64,000 nt of DNA from an uncultured Clostridia bacterium (GCA_947625865.1 CANQQD010000004.1:1-64000), one strand, 5' to 3'; shown: positions 1-11,450, counted from the first letter of the stretch. Translations and numbers: made by a program. The notes: generated by a model from the sequence alone, not told the origin.

Positions 1-27
1 ATCCTTCTTGACTGTGCAGTTGTTAGG

Positions 28-113
28 CTTCGCCTTGCGTAGGTTTCGCCGAGGAAAACCTCGCTTATGCGTAGGCGAAAGCCTTGAAAAACTCAATACG
101 TGTTGAGTTTTTC
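28..113. repeat. imperfect inverted repeats upstream of tRNA-Asn
   Basis: Positions 28-95 can fold as a long imperfect hairpin of GGCTT/AAGCC-type arms around CGCC and GCGTAGG words. Positions 86-113 contain a nearly perfect palindrome, AAACTCAA-TACG-TTGAGTTT, followed by TTTTTC. The second could be a terminator of an unseen upstream gene, but the same ACTCAA...TTGAGT words recur near other genes in the window. No gene is seen in the first 150 bases. Confidence 0.4.
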
Positions 114-153
114 ATAAAAAACCGTCAAAGCCGAAGAGGCTTGCCAATGTTAT

Positions 154-229
154 TCCGCTTTAGCTCAGTCGGTAGAGCATTCGGCTGTTAACCGAAGTGT
201 CGTTGGTTCGAGTCCAACAAGCGGAGCCA
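154..229 (+). tRNA. tRNA-Asn (anticodon GTT)
   Basis: A complete cloverleaf is visible. The 7-bp acceptor stem TCCGCTT/AAGCGGA is at 154-160 and 219-225, the discriminator is G226, and CCA is encoded at 227-229. The anticodon stem TTCGG/CCGAA encloses a loop with GTT at 187-189, which reads Asn codons. The T arm has the usual GTTCGAGTCC-type loop. It lies about 225 bases upstream of a 5S rRNA gene, with no 16S or 23S in view. Confidence 0.95.
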
Positions 230-252
230 CGTCGAGGCAAATCTCGTTTCAA

Positions 253-277
253 GCTGTCCGCGCACAGCGCGGACAGC
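253..277. repeat. perfect 10-bp hairpin after tRNA-Asn
   Basis: GCTGTCCGCG and CGCGGACAGC form a perfect 10-bp stem around CACAG. A second long hairpin follows at 303-337 (TCGCTAAAATC / GATTTTAGCGA). Neither has a U-run on the plus strand, so they are not ordinary intrinsic terminators. They may be processing or stability hairpins between tRNA-Asn and 5S, or repeat debris. No gene is seen in 230-454. Confidence 0.45.
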
Positions 278-454
278 GAGATTACTCGATTGTCTCTCTC
301 TTTCGCTAAAATCTCGCTGCGTTGCGATTTTAGCGAGAAAAAGGGGGAATGGGTTGCAGTTTCTCCGCCCGTTCCTGTTGGAAATGCTCCCGAAAATGGA
401 GAAATAAAAGAATTTAATATGTATATTCACGGCTTGCGCCGTTAATATAGCCAT

Positions 455-568
<114 letters not shown>

Positions 569-581
569 TTTCAAAAAAATA

Positions 582-616
582 GACAGTCCGTTTTTTACGG
601 GCTGTTTATTTTTTTG
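582..616 (+). terminator. intrinsic terminator of 5S rRNA
   Basis: ACAGTCCG (583-590) pairs with CGGGCTGT (598-605), followed by TTTATTTTTTT. Position and U-run fit termination of the 5S transcript. Confidence 0.85.
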
Positions 617-618
617 CT

Positions 619-680
619 ACTTGGCTCCTTCCCCCAATGGGGGGGGGGAGCTGTCGAGCAAAGCGAGACTGAGGGGAGTG
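619..680. repeat. dispersed repeat R1, partial copy a
   Basis: This is the left half of repeat R1: TTGGCTCCTTCCCCC, a G-run, then AGCTGTCGAGCAAAGCGAG and ACTGAGGGGAG. Other copies are at 1113-1362, 45086-45215 and 59395-59644. This copy lacks the ~120-bp segment that interrupts the copies at 1113 and 59395, so it serves as an empty-site comparison. Confidence 0.75.
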
Positions 681-708
681 TAAATAATTTAATCGCCCAT
701 TAAGCCGT

Positions 709-963
709 GTCATTTCGAGGGATATGAGCGCGAGTTTCGCGCGATTGACCGAGAGAATCCCCTTGTGGTCTGCTCGTGGCTGTTTGAAACAGCAAACCAA
801 AAGTTGCTTCGCAACAGATTCTTCGTCTGGCGTTGCCGTTTCCTCTGCCGTTTCCCCTTTGGGGAACCTCGGCAGGGCGTAACGCTTACGCGTTCGGTAC
901 GACGCTAACGCTCGCGCAGAATGACAGGAGAGGGGGTAGAATGGCAAACCCGCGCAGAATGAC
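709..963. repeat. dispersed repeat R2, copy 1
   Basis: The segment starts GTCATTTCGAG and ends with two CGCAGAATGACAG boxes (AATGAC at 920-925 and 958-963), so its ends form GTCATT...AATGAC inverted repeats. The inside shares GGCTGTTTGAAACAGCAA and CAGATTCTTCG with the copy at 59191-59370. No transposase or credible coding frame is present. It resembles a small non-autonomous element; that is inference from two copies. Confidence 0.7.
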
Positions 964-1112
964 AGGGTAGGGGGAGTTGTTAGTGACCCGCCGCCTCGTC
1001 GCCGCAAACTTAGGTTTTAAGCCGTTTGCTCTACGCGCAAACGGCAAAATTGCCATGTTGCGGCTCCTCTTCCCAAAAATTTCGCTATGCTGCAATTTTT
1101 GGGAACCCTGTG

Positions 1113-1362
1113 ACTTGGCTCCTTTCGCTTGGGGGGGGACGAGCGCGGAGTATTCAAAACAGCACAGTGCGCTGTTTTGCCGCGCGAGATGAGCCTGCGC
1201 AAAGAGAAAGGCGCAGGCGGTGACCGAACACGGCGTTATTCCTTGCGCCGTGTGAGACAGCTGTCGAGCGAAGCGAGACTGAGGGGAGGACAACACGTCA
1301 GCGGTGCTCCCACCCGACGACTACGTCGCCACCCTCCCCCGTCGGTGACGGAAGATGGCAAG
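1113..1362. repeat. dispersed repeat R1, copy b, with internal insert
   Basis: R1 left end (ACTTGGCTCC, G-run) and right end (CCCTCCCCCGTCGGTGACGG, then AAGATGGCAAG) enclose a ~120-bp insert at about 1139-1258. Within the insert, 1186-1258 matches 59471-59543 at 72 of 73 positions and folds into two hairpins: GCCTGCGC/GGCGCAGGC and ACACGGCG/GCGCCGTGT. Short ORFs here are in repeat sequence and have no family resemblance. The stretch 964-1112 and 1363-1537 holds nothing else I recognise. Confidence 0.75.
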
Positions 1363-1537
1363 GCAGCGGAGCCACTCCGCCGCTTGCCGTGCGGCAATAT
1401 TCGTCCACCGCTAACGCAATAAAGATACTTGGCAGCGGCGACAATTTCGTCTTAAAGGGAAGCAGGATAAGGATTGTGGGCAGTCCTGCCGCAATCGATC
1501 CCCAACAAGCGGGAAACCGCTTGCAACCCCGCGATAG

Positions 1538-1567
1538 TTGACAAAACTGTCCATTTTATACTATAAT
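1538..1567 (+). promoter_or_regulatory. sigma-A-type promoter for the DUF4238 gene
   Basis: Perfect -35 TTGACA (1538-1543), 18-bp spacer, perfect -10 TATAAT (1562-1567). The 5' leader to the chosen ATG would be about 55 nt. Confidence 0.8.
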
Positions 1568-1629
1568 AAAAGCAATTATTGCTCGTCAGTTTGAATCTTT
1601 TAAGTTCGAGTGAAATCTTAAGGTGTTTA

Positions 1630-2538
1630 ATGGCTGAATTGCAAAAATCCCATTTGCGGCAACACTATATACCGCAGTTCATATTGAAAAACTTTTGTTA
1701 TGATCAAAGCAAGGAAAAGGTATTTTTCTTTAAGGTCGGCGAGAATGAGTGTTCGTCCGAATTTGTATCGAATGTCTTTATGGAAAAACATTTGTATTCA
1801 ACGGCGGAAAATTCGGTTGAAATCGAGGAAAGTTTGGCAAGGTTCGAGGCAGATATAGCGCCTATTTTCAAAAAGTTCAGCCAAGATTCAGAAATTAGCT
1901 TAACTTTTGCAGAAGATGAGCGCTTGCGAATATTTCTTTCGTTACTTGCTTTTCGTGCGGCAAACACAAGGGATCAATTTGGCAATATGTCCGATCTTTC
2001 GAAAGCATTGTATAGCAGAAACTCGGACGACACGGATATGAAAGATTTGTGGCTGAAGAATGTTCATCTTTTAAGTCGGCACCGCACAATCAAAGAAATT
2101 TTAACAGACCCGGAAGTAAGCAGTCCTTTGAAGCTCTTTATTAATCAAGAAGTTTCCGCTTTTTATATGTGTCTGTTGGAGCGGCGCGGCAATGTGGATT
2201 TTCATATATCCGACTGCTATCCCGTGGTAATGTTCGGTGAGGCAGAGTTTAATGGCAAATCGATTAATCTGCCGATTTATTACTTTTATCCCATTTCGGA
2301 CAGCAGAATTATCGTTCTTGTAACAAACTACATAAAAGACGTTCAGAGAAGCTTAGCTTATTTAGATTGTGACAAAATGCTTAAAGGGCCGAAGCGCTCA
2401 AATGACAGCACCCATTTGCTTTTCCGTCCTGCAAGGGTATATTCTTCCGAAGTGGAATGGATAAATGAAATGATTATCAAAAATGCAAAAGTAGGCATAG
2501 TCGTTAAAGATTTAGATAGGTGCAGTAATCATTTATAA
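1630..2538 (+). CDS. DUF4238-like protein
   Basis: Encodes 302 aa from the ATG at 1630, which has AAGG six bases upstream; an in-frame TTG at 1579 is possible but lacks a ribosome site. The N-terminal motif RQHYIPQFILKNF (about residues 10-22) is the hallmark I associate with DUF4238, a family of unknown biochemical function. The rest is soluble, with no signal peptide or membrane span. The gene is AT-rich (many TTT, AAT, AAA codons) compared with the GC-rich genes beside it and sits in a repeat-rich gap after a 5S gene, which suggests horizontal acquisition. It is monocistronic, with its own promoter and a terminator about 130 bases downstream. Family call is good; role unknown. Confidence 0.8.
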   Translation: MAELQKSHLRQHYIPQFILKNFCYDQSKEKVFFFKVGENECSSEFVSNVFMEKHLYSTAENSVEIEESLARFEADIAPIFKKFSQDSEISLTFAEDERLRIFLSLLAFRAANTRDQFGNMSDLSKALYSRNSDDTDMKDLWLKNVHLLSRHRTIKEILTDPEVSSPLKLFINQEVSAFYMCLLERRGNVDFHISDCYPVVMFGEAEFNGKSINLPIYYFYPISDSRIIVLVTNYIKDVQRSLAYLDCDKMLKGPKRSNDSTHLLFRPARVYSSEVEWINEMIIKNAKVGIVVKDLDRCSNHL

Positions 2539-2665
2539 TATATGGAATCTTGTGGAATTTTTACGTTCGTCAACACTCCTAAGTTTATAGATTCCCTATA
2601 AACATCAACCATAATGCCGGGAGTGCAGTCCCTACAACCGACGGGAAAGGAAATTGCCCGGTTTC

Positions 2666-2703
2666 AAAAAAGCGTTACCCCAAAAAGGTAACGCTTTTTT
2701 CAC
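2666..2703. terminator. bidirectional terminator
   Basis: AAAAAAGCGTTACC and GGTAACGCTTTTTT form a strong stem with U-runs in both directions. It would end the DUF4238 transcript from the left and the small minus-strand gene from the right. Confidence 0.85.
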
Positions 2704-2733
2704 TTATTTTTGCTTTTCTTATTATCGCTTTTT

Positions 2734-2835
2734 TTACATTGTGCGCAGGAAGGCGTTTATAAATGCCCCCGAAAAGAAAGAGCCGTTCTCTCTTCCGTCG
2801 CAGTCCTTAATGTCGTCAAAAAGTTCGTAAATCAT
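2734..2835 (-). CDS. small protein of 33 aa with complete expression signals
   Basis: Reading the minus strand from 2835 gives a 33-residue ORF beginning MIYELFDDIKDC and ending FINAFLRTM, stop TAA at 2734. The start has a near-ideal ribosome site, AAAGGAG eight bases upstream (plus-strand 2843-2850). A consensus promoter lies upstream and a terminator downstream, so this is a complete transcription unit. The peptide is acidic at the N-terminal half and hydrophobic toward the C-terminus; the FFSGAFINAFL stretch could be amphipathic. I do not recognise a family. It could be a small regulatory or membrane-associated protein, or a translated leader. The DNA signals make it more credible than a chance ORF. 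Confidence 0.6.
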   Translation of the reverse strand: MIYELFDDIKDCDGRENGSFFSGAFINAFLRTM

Positions 2836-2917
2836 AACAAAATCTCCTTTAAGATATTATAGTCTGTTTTGTCCGCGGCGCGTCGCCGGATTACTTCCGC
2901 ACCCCGATTACACCTGC

Positions 2918-2946
2918 AGTATAACATCTGTGATTTTGTCAGTCAA
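2918..2946 (-). promoter_or_regulatory. promoter of the 33-aa gene
   Basis: On the minus strand, -35 TTGACT (2946-2941), 17-bp spacer, -10 TATACT (2923-2918). The predicted leader to the ATG at 2835 is about 75 nt and contains a GC-rich inverted repeat near 2873-2888. Confidence 0.7.
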
Positions 2947-3082
2947 TCACATTTTTAAAATTTTTTGAAATTGATTTTTTGCTATTTTTTCTCAAATTAA
3001 CACTTTAATTATTACAGTTTTGTGAAACCCGGCGTTTCACGCTGTAAAATACTTGCAATATAACATTTTGCAAAATGTGAAG

Positions 3083-4123
3083 TTACTTGTGCGGCAGACG
3101 GTCGGTAGATTCCCTGAAGATCGTATCCGTTGCAACGGTTATGGTGCGGGAGGGGATGTTGTGATTTTCTATCCTGTGAATGAGCGTTCGCAAAGTTTCG
3201 CTGCCCAAAAACTCCTTGTCTACGGAAAAGGTGGTAATGCCGGGGCTGAACGCCGTTGCCTCCGACACGTTGTCGAACCCCACGACCATGGTGTCCTGAG
3301 GGATATGCACGTTCAGGCTCTTCAACGCGTTGCACACGTTGCGCGCCACGAAATCGTTGCAGCAGATAAAGCAATCGGGCATGTATTTCAGCTTTAAAAT
3401 TTCCGTTTTTATGGCTTCGGCGTTGCCGTAATCAAAGCTTTCGTCGTTGCATAGAATGTCGTCCCTTTTGGAATGTTCGCTTCTGGAGCTTATTATGCCC
3501 TTCAGCATGCCCATATAACGCTCGTGGAAGCTGAGGCAGTGCCTGCGGTCGCCCACAAAGGTGAAGGAGCCCGCGCGGTATTTGCTTATCAGCAGCTTGA
3601 CAATGTCGCACACCGATTTTTCGTCGCCGGTGCTTATTATATCATAGTTCTTGTTAAGGGGCATATCGTATGCGGTAAAGTCCACAAAGCAAATGGGCTT
3701 ATCCAAATTCAAAAGCTTGCCTATAAAGCTTCTGTCGAAGCACTCTATCGCCACAATTCCGTCGGGATGCAGTTCTTTCACATAGTCCGAAAAGCTTGAA
3801 AAGGGCGTTCTGTTCACGTTATAGGTGTGATGAAAAAACTCGTAGCTGCGCTCGAAGCAATAATTTTCGATGCTCTGCACGAGCGGCACAAAATAGTTCA
3901 TGTTGTTGAGCGGCTTGCCCGAAACGAGCAATATCCTGTATCGCCTTGCGCCTGTTTCGACGTGGCTTATGCCGAGCGATTTATACTTCATTTCCTGCGC
4001 TTTTTTAAGCACTAACTCGCGCGTTTTTTCGGGCACGTACTGCCCGTTGAGCGCCTTTGCCACGGTGTTGCGCGAAAGATTGAGCTGTTCGGCAATGTCC
4101 TTTATGGTTACCGCTTTTTTCAT
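3083..4123 (-). CDS. LacI-family transcriptional regulator of the fructan locus
   Basis: Encodes 346 aa from the ATG at 4123, preceded by GGAGAGGG; a TTG four codons upstream is less likely. Residues 4-25 form the LacI helix-turn-helix (VTIKDIAEQLNLSRNTVAKAL). The remainder is a periplasmic-binding-protein-like effector domain, with features such as GIVAIECFDRSF and PDCFICCNDFVARNVCNAL and the closing FSVDKEFLGSETLRTL stretch typical of this family. It probably represses the divergent locus and is relieved by a fructan-derived sugar. The spacer to the lipoprotein gene holds repeated TGCACAA-type sites, one next to this gene's own -35 box, which implies autoregulation. Effector identity is inference. 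Confidence 0.9.
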   Translation of the reverse strand: MKKAVTIKDIAEQLNLSRNTVAKALNGQYVPEKTRELVLKKAQEMKYKSLGISHVETGARRYRILLVSGKPLNNMNYFVPLVQSIENYCFERSYEFFHHTYNVNRTPFSSFSDYVKELHPDGIVAIECFDRSFIGKLLNLDKPICFVDFTAYDMPLNKNYDIISTGDEKSVCDIVKLLISKYRAGSFTFVGDRRHCLSFHERYMGMLKGIISSRSEHSKRDDILCNDESFDYGNAEAIKTEILKLKYMPDCFICCNDFVARNVCNALKSLNVHIPQDTMVVGFDNVSEATAFSPGITTFSVDKEFLGSETLRTLIHRIENHNIPSRTITVATDTIFRESTDRLPHK

Positions 4124-4226
4124 TACCCTCTCCAAAAAATTTTTCGGCGTGTTCTGTTGTCACAGAACAGTTGCCCCGCGGGGCAAACAAATCCTATAAG
4201 CTTTCGCGCGCGTTGCGCGCAGACAT

Positions 4227-4255
4227 ATTATATCATACGGCGTTTTATAAATCAA
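4227..4255 (-). promoter_or_regulatory. promoter of the LacI-family gene
   Basis: Minus strand: -35 TTGATT (4255-4250), 17-bp spacer, -10 TATAAT (4232-4227). A putative operator at 4258-4273 lies directly upstream of the -35. Confidence 0.75.
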
Positions 4256-4257
4256 CT

Positions 4258-4306
4258 TTACAAATGCACAATTTTTTAAAATATCAATATTTGCAAATGC
4301 ACAAAT
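4258..4306. promoter_or_regulatory. two putative operators (CAAATGCACAA)
   Basis: TTACAAATGCACAATT (around 4258-4273) and TTGCAAATGCACAAAT (around 4291-4306) repeat the same 11-mer CAAATGCACAA with the same orientation, 33 bp apart, about three helical turns. Related sites occur upstream of the GH32 gene (7793, 7826 and, inverted, 7861). The set fits binding by the adjacent LacI-family regulator. Confidence 0.7.
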
Positions 4307-4319
4307 AAATTATCGGCTA

Positions 4320-4348
4320 TTGACTTGCACGCCATTACAAAATATCAT
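4320..4348 (+). promoter_or_regulatory. promoter of the fructan locus (lipoprotein gene)
   Basis: -35 TTGACT (4320-4325), 17-bp spacer, -10 TATCAT (4343-4348). The spacer starts with TTGCAC, which overlaps the operator word. The leader is about 60 nt. Confidence 0.65.
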
Positions 4349-4417
4349 AGCGGCACAGCAAGATATGCGCCCGCATAGGCGCGCATAATTGTAAAAAACT
4401 ATTTAAAAGGGGAAGAC

Positions 4418-7400
4418 ATGAAAAAGATATCCGGGTTATTGAGTATTCTTTCGGCGGTCGTTATGGGTGCGACGATGTGCCTCACCGCATGCGGCAAGAG
4501 CGAGGCGCCCGAGCACGACCACGTGTGGAACGACGGCGAGATAACCACCGAGTCCACGTGCCAGAAGGAGGGCGTTAAAACCTACACCTGCACGGTGGAG
4601 GGCTGCGGGCAGACAAAGACCGAGCCCGTGGGCAAAAAGGAGCACAGCTGGGACAGCGGCGAGGTGACCACGCCCGCCAAGTGCGACGCCGAGGGCGAAA
4701 AGACCTATAAATGCACCAACGAGGGATGCACGGCAACAAAGACCGAGCACATAGACAAGATTGCCCACAGCTGGAAGGACGGCGAAATTATAAAGGCTCC
4801 CGACTTTTTGAATAAGGGCAGCATGCAGCGCGTGTGCGGGGAATGTCAAACCGCAACCACGGTGGAATTGCCCGCCGCTGCCGGCTTCGGGGCGCAGTTC
4901 TATGGCGATCTTGCCGAGGCGAACAACTGGCAGTACGGCTATGCGAGCACGTATGACCCTCAAACGGGAGATGTTGATTTTGTCCGCCTAACGGAAGTGA
5001 GCGGCGGCGTATGGAAGAATGGCGATATTGAAATAAGCAAGGGTCGCATTCTTTCGGGCGGCGAAAGCAAAGCGGTAGTCGCCTATACTTTCACCGAGCC
5101 CCTCACACAAAAAATGCAGACGAACGTTGAAATATCCTTTACGGGCGACGAGGCGAACACCGCGCTCAACGCCCACCTTATGGCAAAGGACGCAACGGGC
5201 GCGCTTAAAACCTTTGAGCTGAACAGCGCGGGCAAGAAGGACTGGACTTACAAAACCGAAGAGCCCATAGATATTGCCCGCAACGTGACCGTATGGCTCG
5301 TATTTGAAAACGTAGGCCAAGGCAAGGCGGGCGGCGCGCTCAGCGTAACGCTCACGGCTCCCTGCGTGCACGTTTGGAACGACGGCAGCGTAAAGACGCC
5401 CGCAACCTGCCAGGCAACGGGCGTTATGGAATATTCCTGCCTCAACTGCAGCGCAAAGTATGAGGGCGAGATCCAAAAAGCTCCCCACAACTGGGATAGC
5501 GGCGTTGTGGAAGATAAGCCCACCGAAACGAAAGAGGGCTTAAAGAAATTCACCTGCCAGAACGAGGGCTGCAACGAGACTAAGACGGAAAAAATCCCCA
5601 AGCTTGCGCCTTCCACGTTCAGCGGCGCGGACTTCACGGATGATTTCAGCCTTACGTCCCAGCCCAACTGGAAATACGGCTACACCGATAATTACAATTA
5701 CGGAAGCAATACCTTCACATTCAAGGAGGGCAGCCCCCTTGAGGACAAGTGGACGGACAATAAAGATATAGAGATCAAGAGCGATTGGGTACGCACTGAG
5801 ACCGAGGGCGCGGATATAGTTATAAGATATATAATGCCCGAAACGCGTGAAATAAATATTGCTCTTACGTTTAGCGGCACCAATGATAATACGCGCGTAG
5901 CCGGCAGATTGCTCATACAGAAGCCGGACGGCAGCCTTGCGGATGACGGTTATAAATTTGTGGACGGCTGCACAGCAAGTAAGGACTGGTCGTACACCCT
6001 CAACGGCGTAACGGTTGAAAAGGGCAACTTTACCTCGGTTGTATTGCATAACGAGGGCACGGGCTACGGTCAAGGTCACTTCAGTATGAAGCTTACCGCC
6101 ACGGGCGCCGCTCCCACCGAAACGGAAATTGCCAACTTTGCAAACGATTTCGAGCTTACCGAAGACGGATTATTCAACGGTTGGGAAGTAGGTACAATAA
6201 ACTTCCATTTCCCCGACCAGGATCCCGAACACCCCGAAACTTTTGACTTTACAAAAATAACCGGACACAATACGGGCAACGACGGATATTATAATGCCGA
6301 TCCCGAAACGGAAATAAAAGCGGGGAGTTTAAAGGCAAACGGAATGATAGGCTTTGCATATCATTTCAGCGCGGCAGATAAAGTAACGGTAAACTTCACC
6401 ATAAACGGCGCGGAGAACAGCAAATGGTCTATAAGGTGGGGACTTAAAGACGAAAACGGCGCAATCAAGACAAACGACGGTAAGGCAAGCTGGGGCGGCG
6501 ACGGCAAGGACGTAACCTTAACCCAAACGCTTGACGTTGCGGCTGGCGACGTATTCTATGTTCTCGTAAACAAAGAGAGCGACGTAACGGAAGCAACCTT
6601 CACCTTTACAATAACGGGCAAAGCGGCGCAACAGCCCGAACCCGAAAACGTGATAACGAACTTTAACGAAGATTTTGCGGGAACGCTTGCAGGAACTTCG
6701 AACTGGGAAGTGGGAGTAGTTGATTACAAGTTCCCCGAAGAGACGTTTACGTTCACAAAGATAACGAACAAGAACGACGGCGGCGACGCGTTCACGGACA
6801 ACACGGGCGAAAACTGGAAAGAAATCAAGGGCGACTGGGCGGCGATAAACGGCATGGTTGCATTCAAATATACGTTTGACAACGCCGTAAACGCACACGT
6901 TAATTTCCAAATAAAGGGCACGGGCAGCAACCAATACAACATAAGGTGGGCTATAACCGACAGCGAGGGCAACGTGAAAAACGACGGCAACAAGCCTGCG
7001 TGGGTAGACGGCGGCAACGACGTAACGCTCGACACCGACGTAACGGCGGCAGCGGGAGATATATTCTATATCTTCATCGAGAGGAACGCCGACATAGATG
7101 GGGACCAGTGCACCTACAGCCTTGTAATAACGGGCGAAAAGGCTCAGCAGCCCTCAACAAGCACGGTAGTTTCCGATTTCCACGACGATTTCCACGATAA
7201 CACGGTAACGGAAAGCAATTGGGAATACGGCAGCGCGGATTACGGTTGGGACGGCAATCATTCCATCAAAGCAAACGACGGCAACACCGAATCTTTTGAC
7301 TATATCAAGTCGGAAACGTACGATTCGGCAAACGGCGCGTGGACGGCCGACGGCGTGGAGATAAAGGCAGATTGGATAAAATTCGAAAAGAACGCCGTGA

Positions 7401-7705
7401 TATTATACAAAGCTCCCGCAGGCGGGGAAGCCGACTTCCACATCACGTTCAAGGGCGAGGACGGCAAAAACACGTGGTCGGCCGTAAGAATAATAATAAC
7501 GGACGGGAATAACAACTTCAAGGGGCGCGAGGAGATTTGGGACGGCAAAAACGCCAGCCAGTACGATAAGACGTTCAGCAAAACGTTAGCGGCGGGCGAC
7601 AAAGTTTACTTCATATTCTTCAGCGAAGGTACAAACGATTCCGGTGTCGCTACCGATAACAATTATGGTCATCTGACCCTTACCGTAACATATAAAGCGG
7701 CGTAA
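4418..7705 (+). CDS. large surface lipoprotein with Cys-rich repeats and five repeated modules
   Basis: Encodes 1095 aa. The signal peptide ends in lipobox LTAC with Cys25 as the lipid anchor. Residues about 33-150 and 317-395 are short repeats of the form H-x-W-(N/D)-x-G...C...G...Y-x-C...C-x-x-T-K-T-E, a doublet-cysteine repeat common in Clostridia surface proteins. Five modules of about 160-180 aa follow (around 157-313, 400-563, 570-742, 745-912, 916-1095). Each opens with a DF...NW-x-(Y/V)-G motif and closes with an aspartate/glycine-rich beta-sandwich pattern. Modules 3 and 4 are clearly homologous to a segment inside the GH32 enzyme next door. Being first in the fructan locus behind a regulated promoter, it probably binds polysaccharide at the cell surface. 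That role is inference; no characterized family was recognised. Confidence 0.75.
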   Translation: MKKISGLLSILSAVVMGATMCLTACGKSEAPEHDHVWNDGEITTESTCQKEGVKTYTCTVEGCGQTKTEPVGKKEHSWDSGEVTTPAKCDAEGEKTYKCTNEGCTATKTEHIDKIAHSWKDGEIIKAPDFLNKGSMQRVCGECQTATTVELPAAAGFGAQFYGDLAEANNWQYGYASTYDPQTGDVDFVRLTEVSGGVWKNGDIEISKGRILSGGESKAVVAYTFTEPLTQKMQTNVEISFTGDEANTALNAHLMAKDATGALKTFELNSAGKKDWTYKTEEPIDIARNVTVWLVFENVGQGKAGGALSVTLTAPCVHVWNDGSVKTPATCQATGVMEYSCLNCSAKYEGEIQKAPHNWDSGVVEDKPTETKEGLKKFTCQNEGCNETKTEKIPKLAPSTFSGADFTDDFSLTSQPNWKYGYTDNYNYGSNTFTFKEGSPLEDKWTDNKDIEIKSDWVRTETEGADIVIRYIMPETREINIALTFSGTNDNTRVAGRLLIQKPDGSLADDGYKFVDGCTASKDWSYTLNGVTVEKGNFTSVVLHNEGTGYGQGHFSMKLTATGAAPTETEIANFANDFELTEDGLFNGWEVGTINFHFPDQDPEHPETFDFTKITGHNTGNDGYYNADPETEIKAGSLKANGMIGFAYHFSAADKVTVNFTINGAENSKWSIRWGLKDENGAIKTNDGKASWGGDGKDVTLTQTLDVAAGDVFYVLVNKESDVTEATFTFTITGKAAQQPEPENVITNFNEDFAGTLAGTSNWEVGVVDYKFPEETFTFTKITNKNDGGDAFTDNTGENWKEIKGDWAAINGMVAFKYTFDNAVNAHVNFQIKGTGSNQYNIRWAITDSEGNVKNDGNKPAWVDGGNDVTLDTDVTAAAGDIFYIFIERNADIDGDQCTYSLVITGEKAQQPSTSTVVSDFHDDFHDNTVTESNWEYGSADYGWDGNHSIKANDGNTESFDYIKSETYDSANGAWTADGVEIKADWIKFEKNAVILYKAPAGGEADFHITFKGEDGKNTWSAVRIIITDGNNNFKGREEIWDGKNASQYDKTFSKTLAAGDKVYFIFFSEGTNDSGVATDNNYGHLTLTVTYKAA

Positions 7706-7763
7706 CACAGACGCCCGCAAAGGCATAATTAAACTACTCTTTTTACACTTTCAACCTCTTTAT

Positions 7764-7792
7764 GGAAATGCGGCAATCTTGCCGCATTTTCC
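7764..7792 (+). terminator. hairpin after the surface lipoprotein gene
   Basis: GGAAATGCGGCAA and TTGCCGCATTTTCC form a stem of 13 bp with a 2-nt centre, so the true loop must open further. The trailing U-run is short (TTTT). It may give partial termination ahead of the separate GH32 promoter. Confidence 0.55.
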
Positions 7793-7879
7793 ATTTGCAC
7801 AATAAATTTGGATTATGTAATATGCATTTGCACAAAATATTTATTGACGGTTGACAACCATTTTGTGCATATATAAACT
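7793..7879 (+). promoter_or_regulatory. regulated promoter of the GH32 gene with three operator-like sites
   Basis: -35 TTGACA (7851-7856), 17-bp spacer, -10 TATAAA (7874-7879). ATTTGCACAA occurs at 7793-7802 and 7826-7835, and the inverted form TTTTGTGCAT at 7861-7870 lies between -35 and -10, where a bound repressor would block RNA polymerase. The shared TGCACAA core matches the sites beside the LacI-family gene. Confidence 0.75.
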
Positions 7880-7911
7880 GTTCTTAACTACAATATTTTG
7901 AAAAATATTGA

Positions 7912-11412
<3,501 letters not shown>

Positions 11413-11450
11413 CGGAATTTCGATATAAAGTTTAAAATGGGAGGACGATT

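Noticed and set aside
886-1422. Several overlapping short ORFs in the left repeat locus
   Set aside because: They follow repeat structure, have no ribosome sites and no recognisable families.
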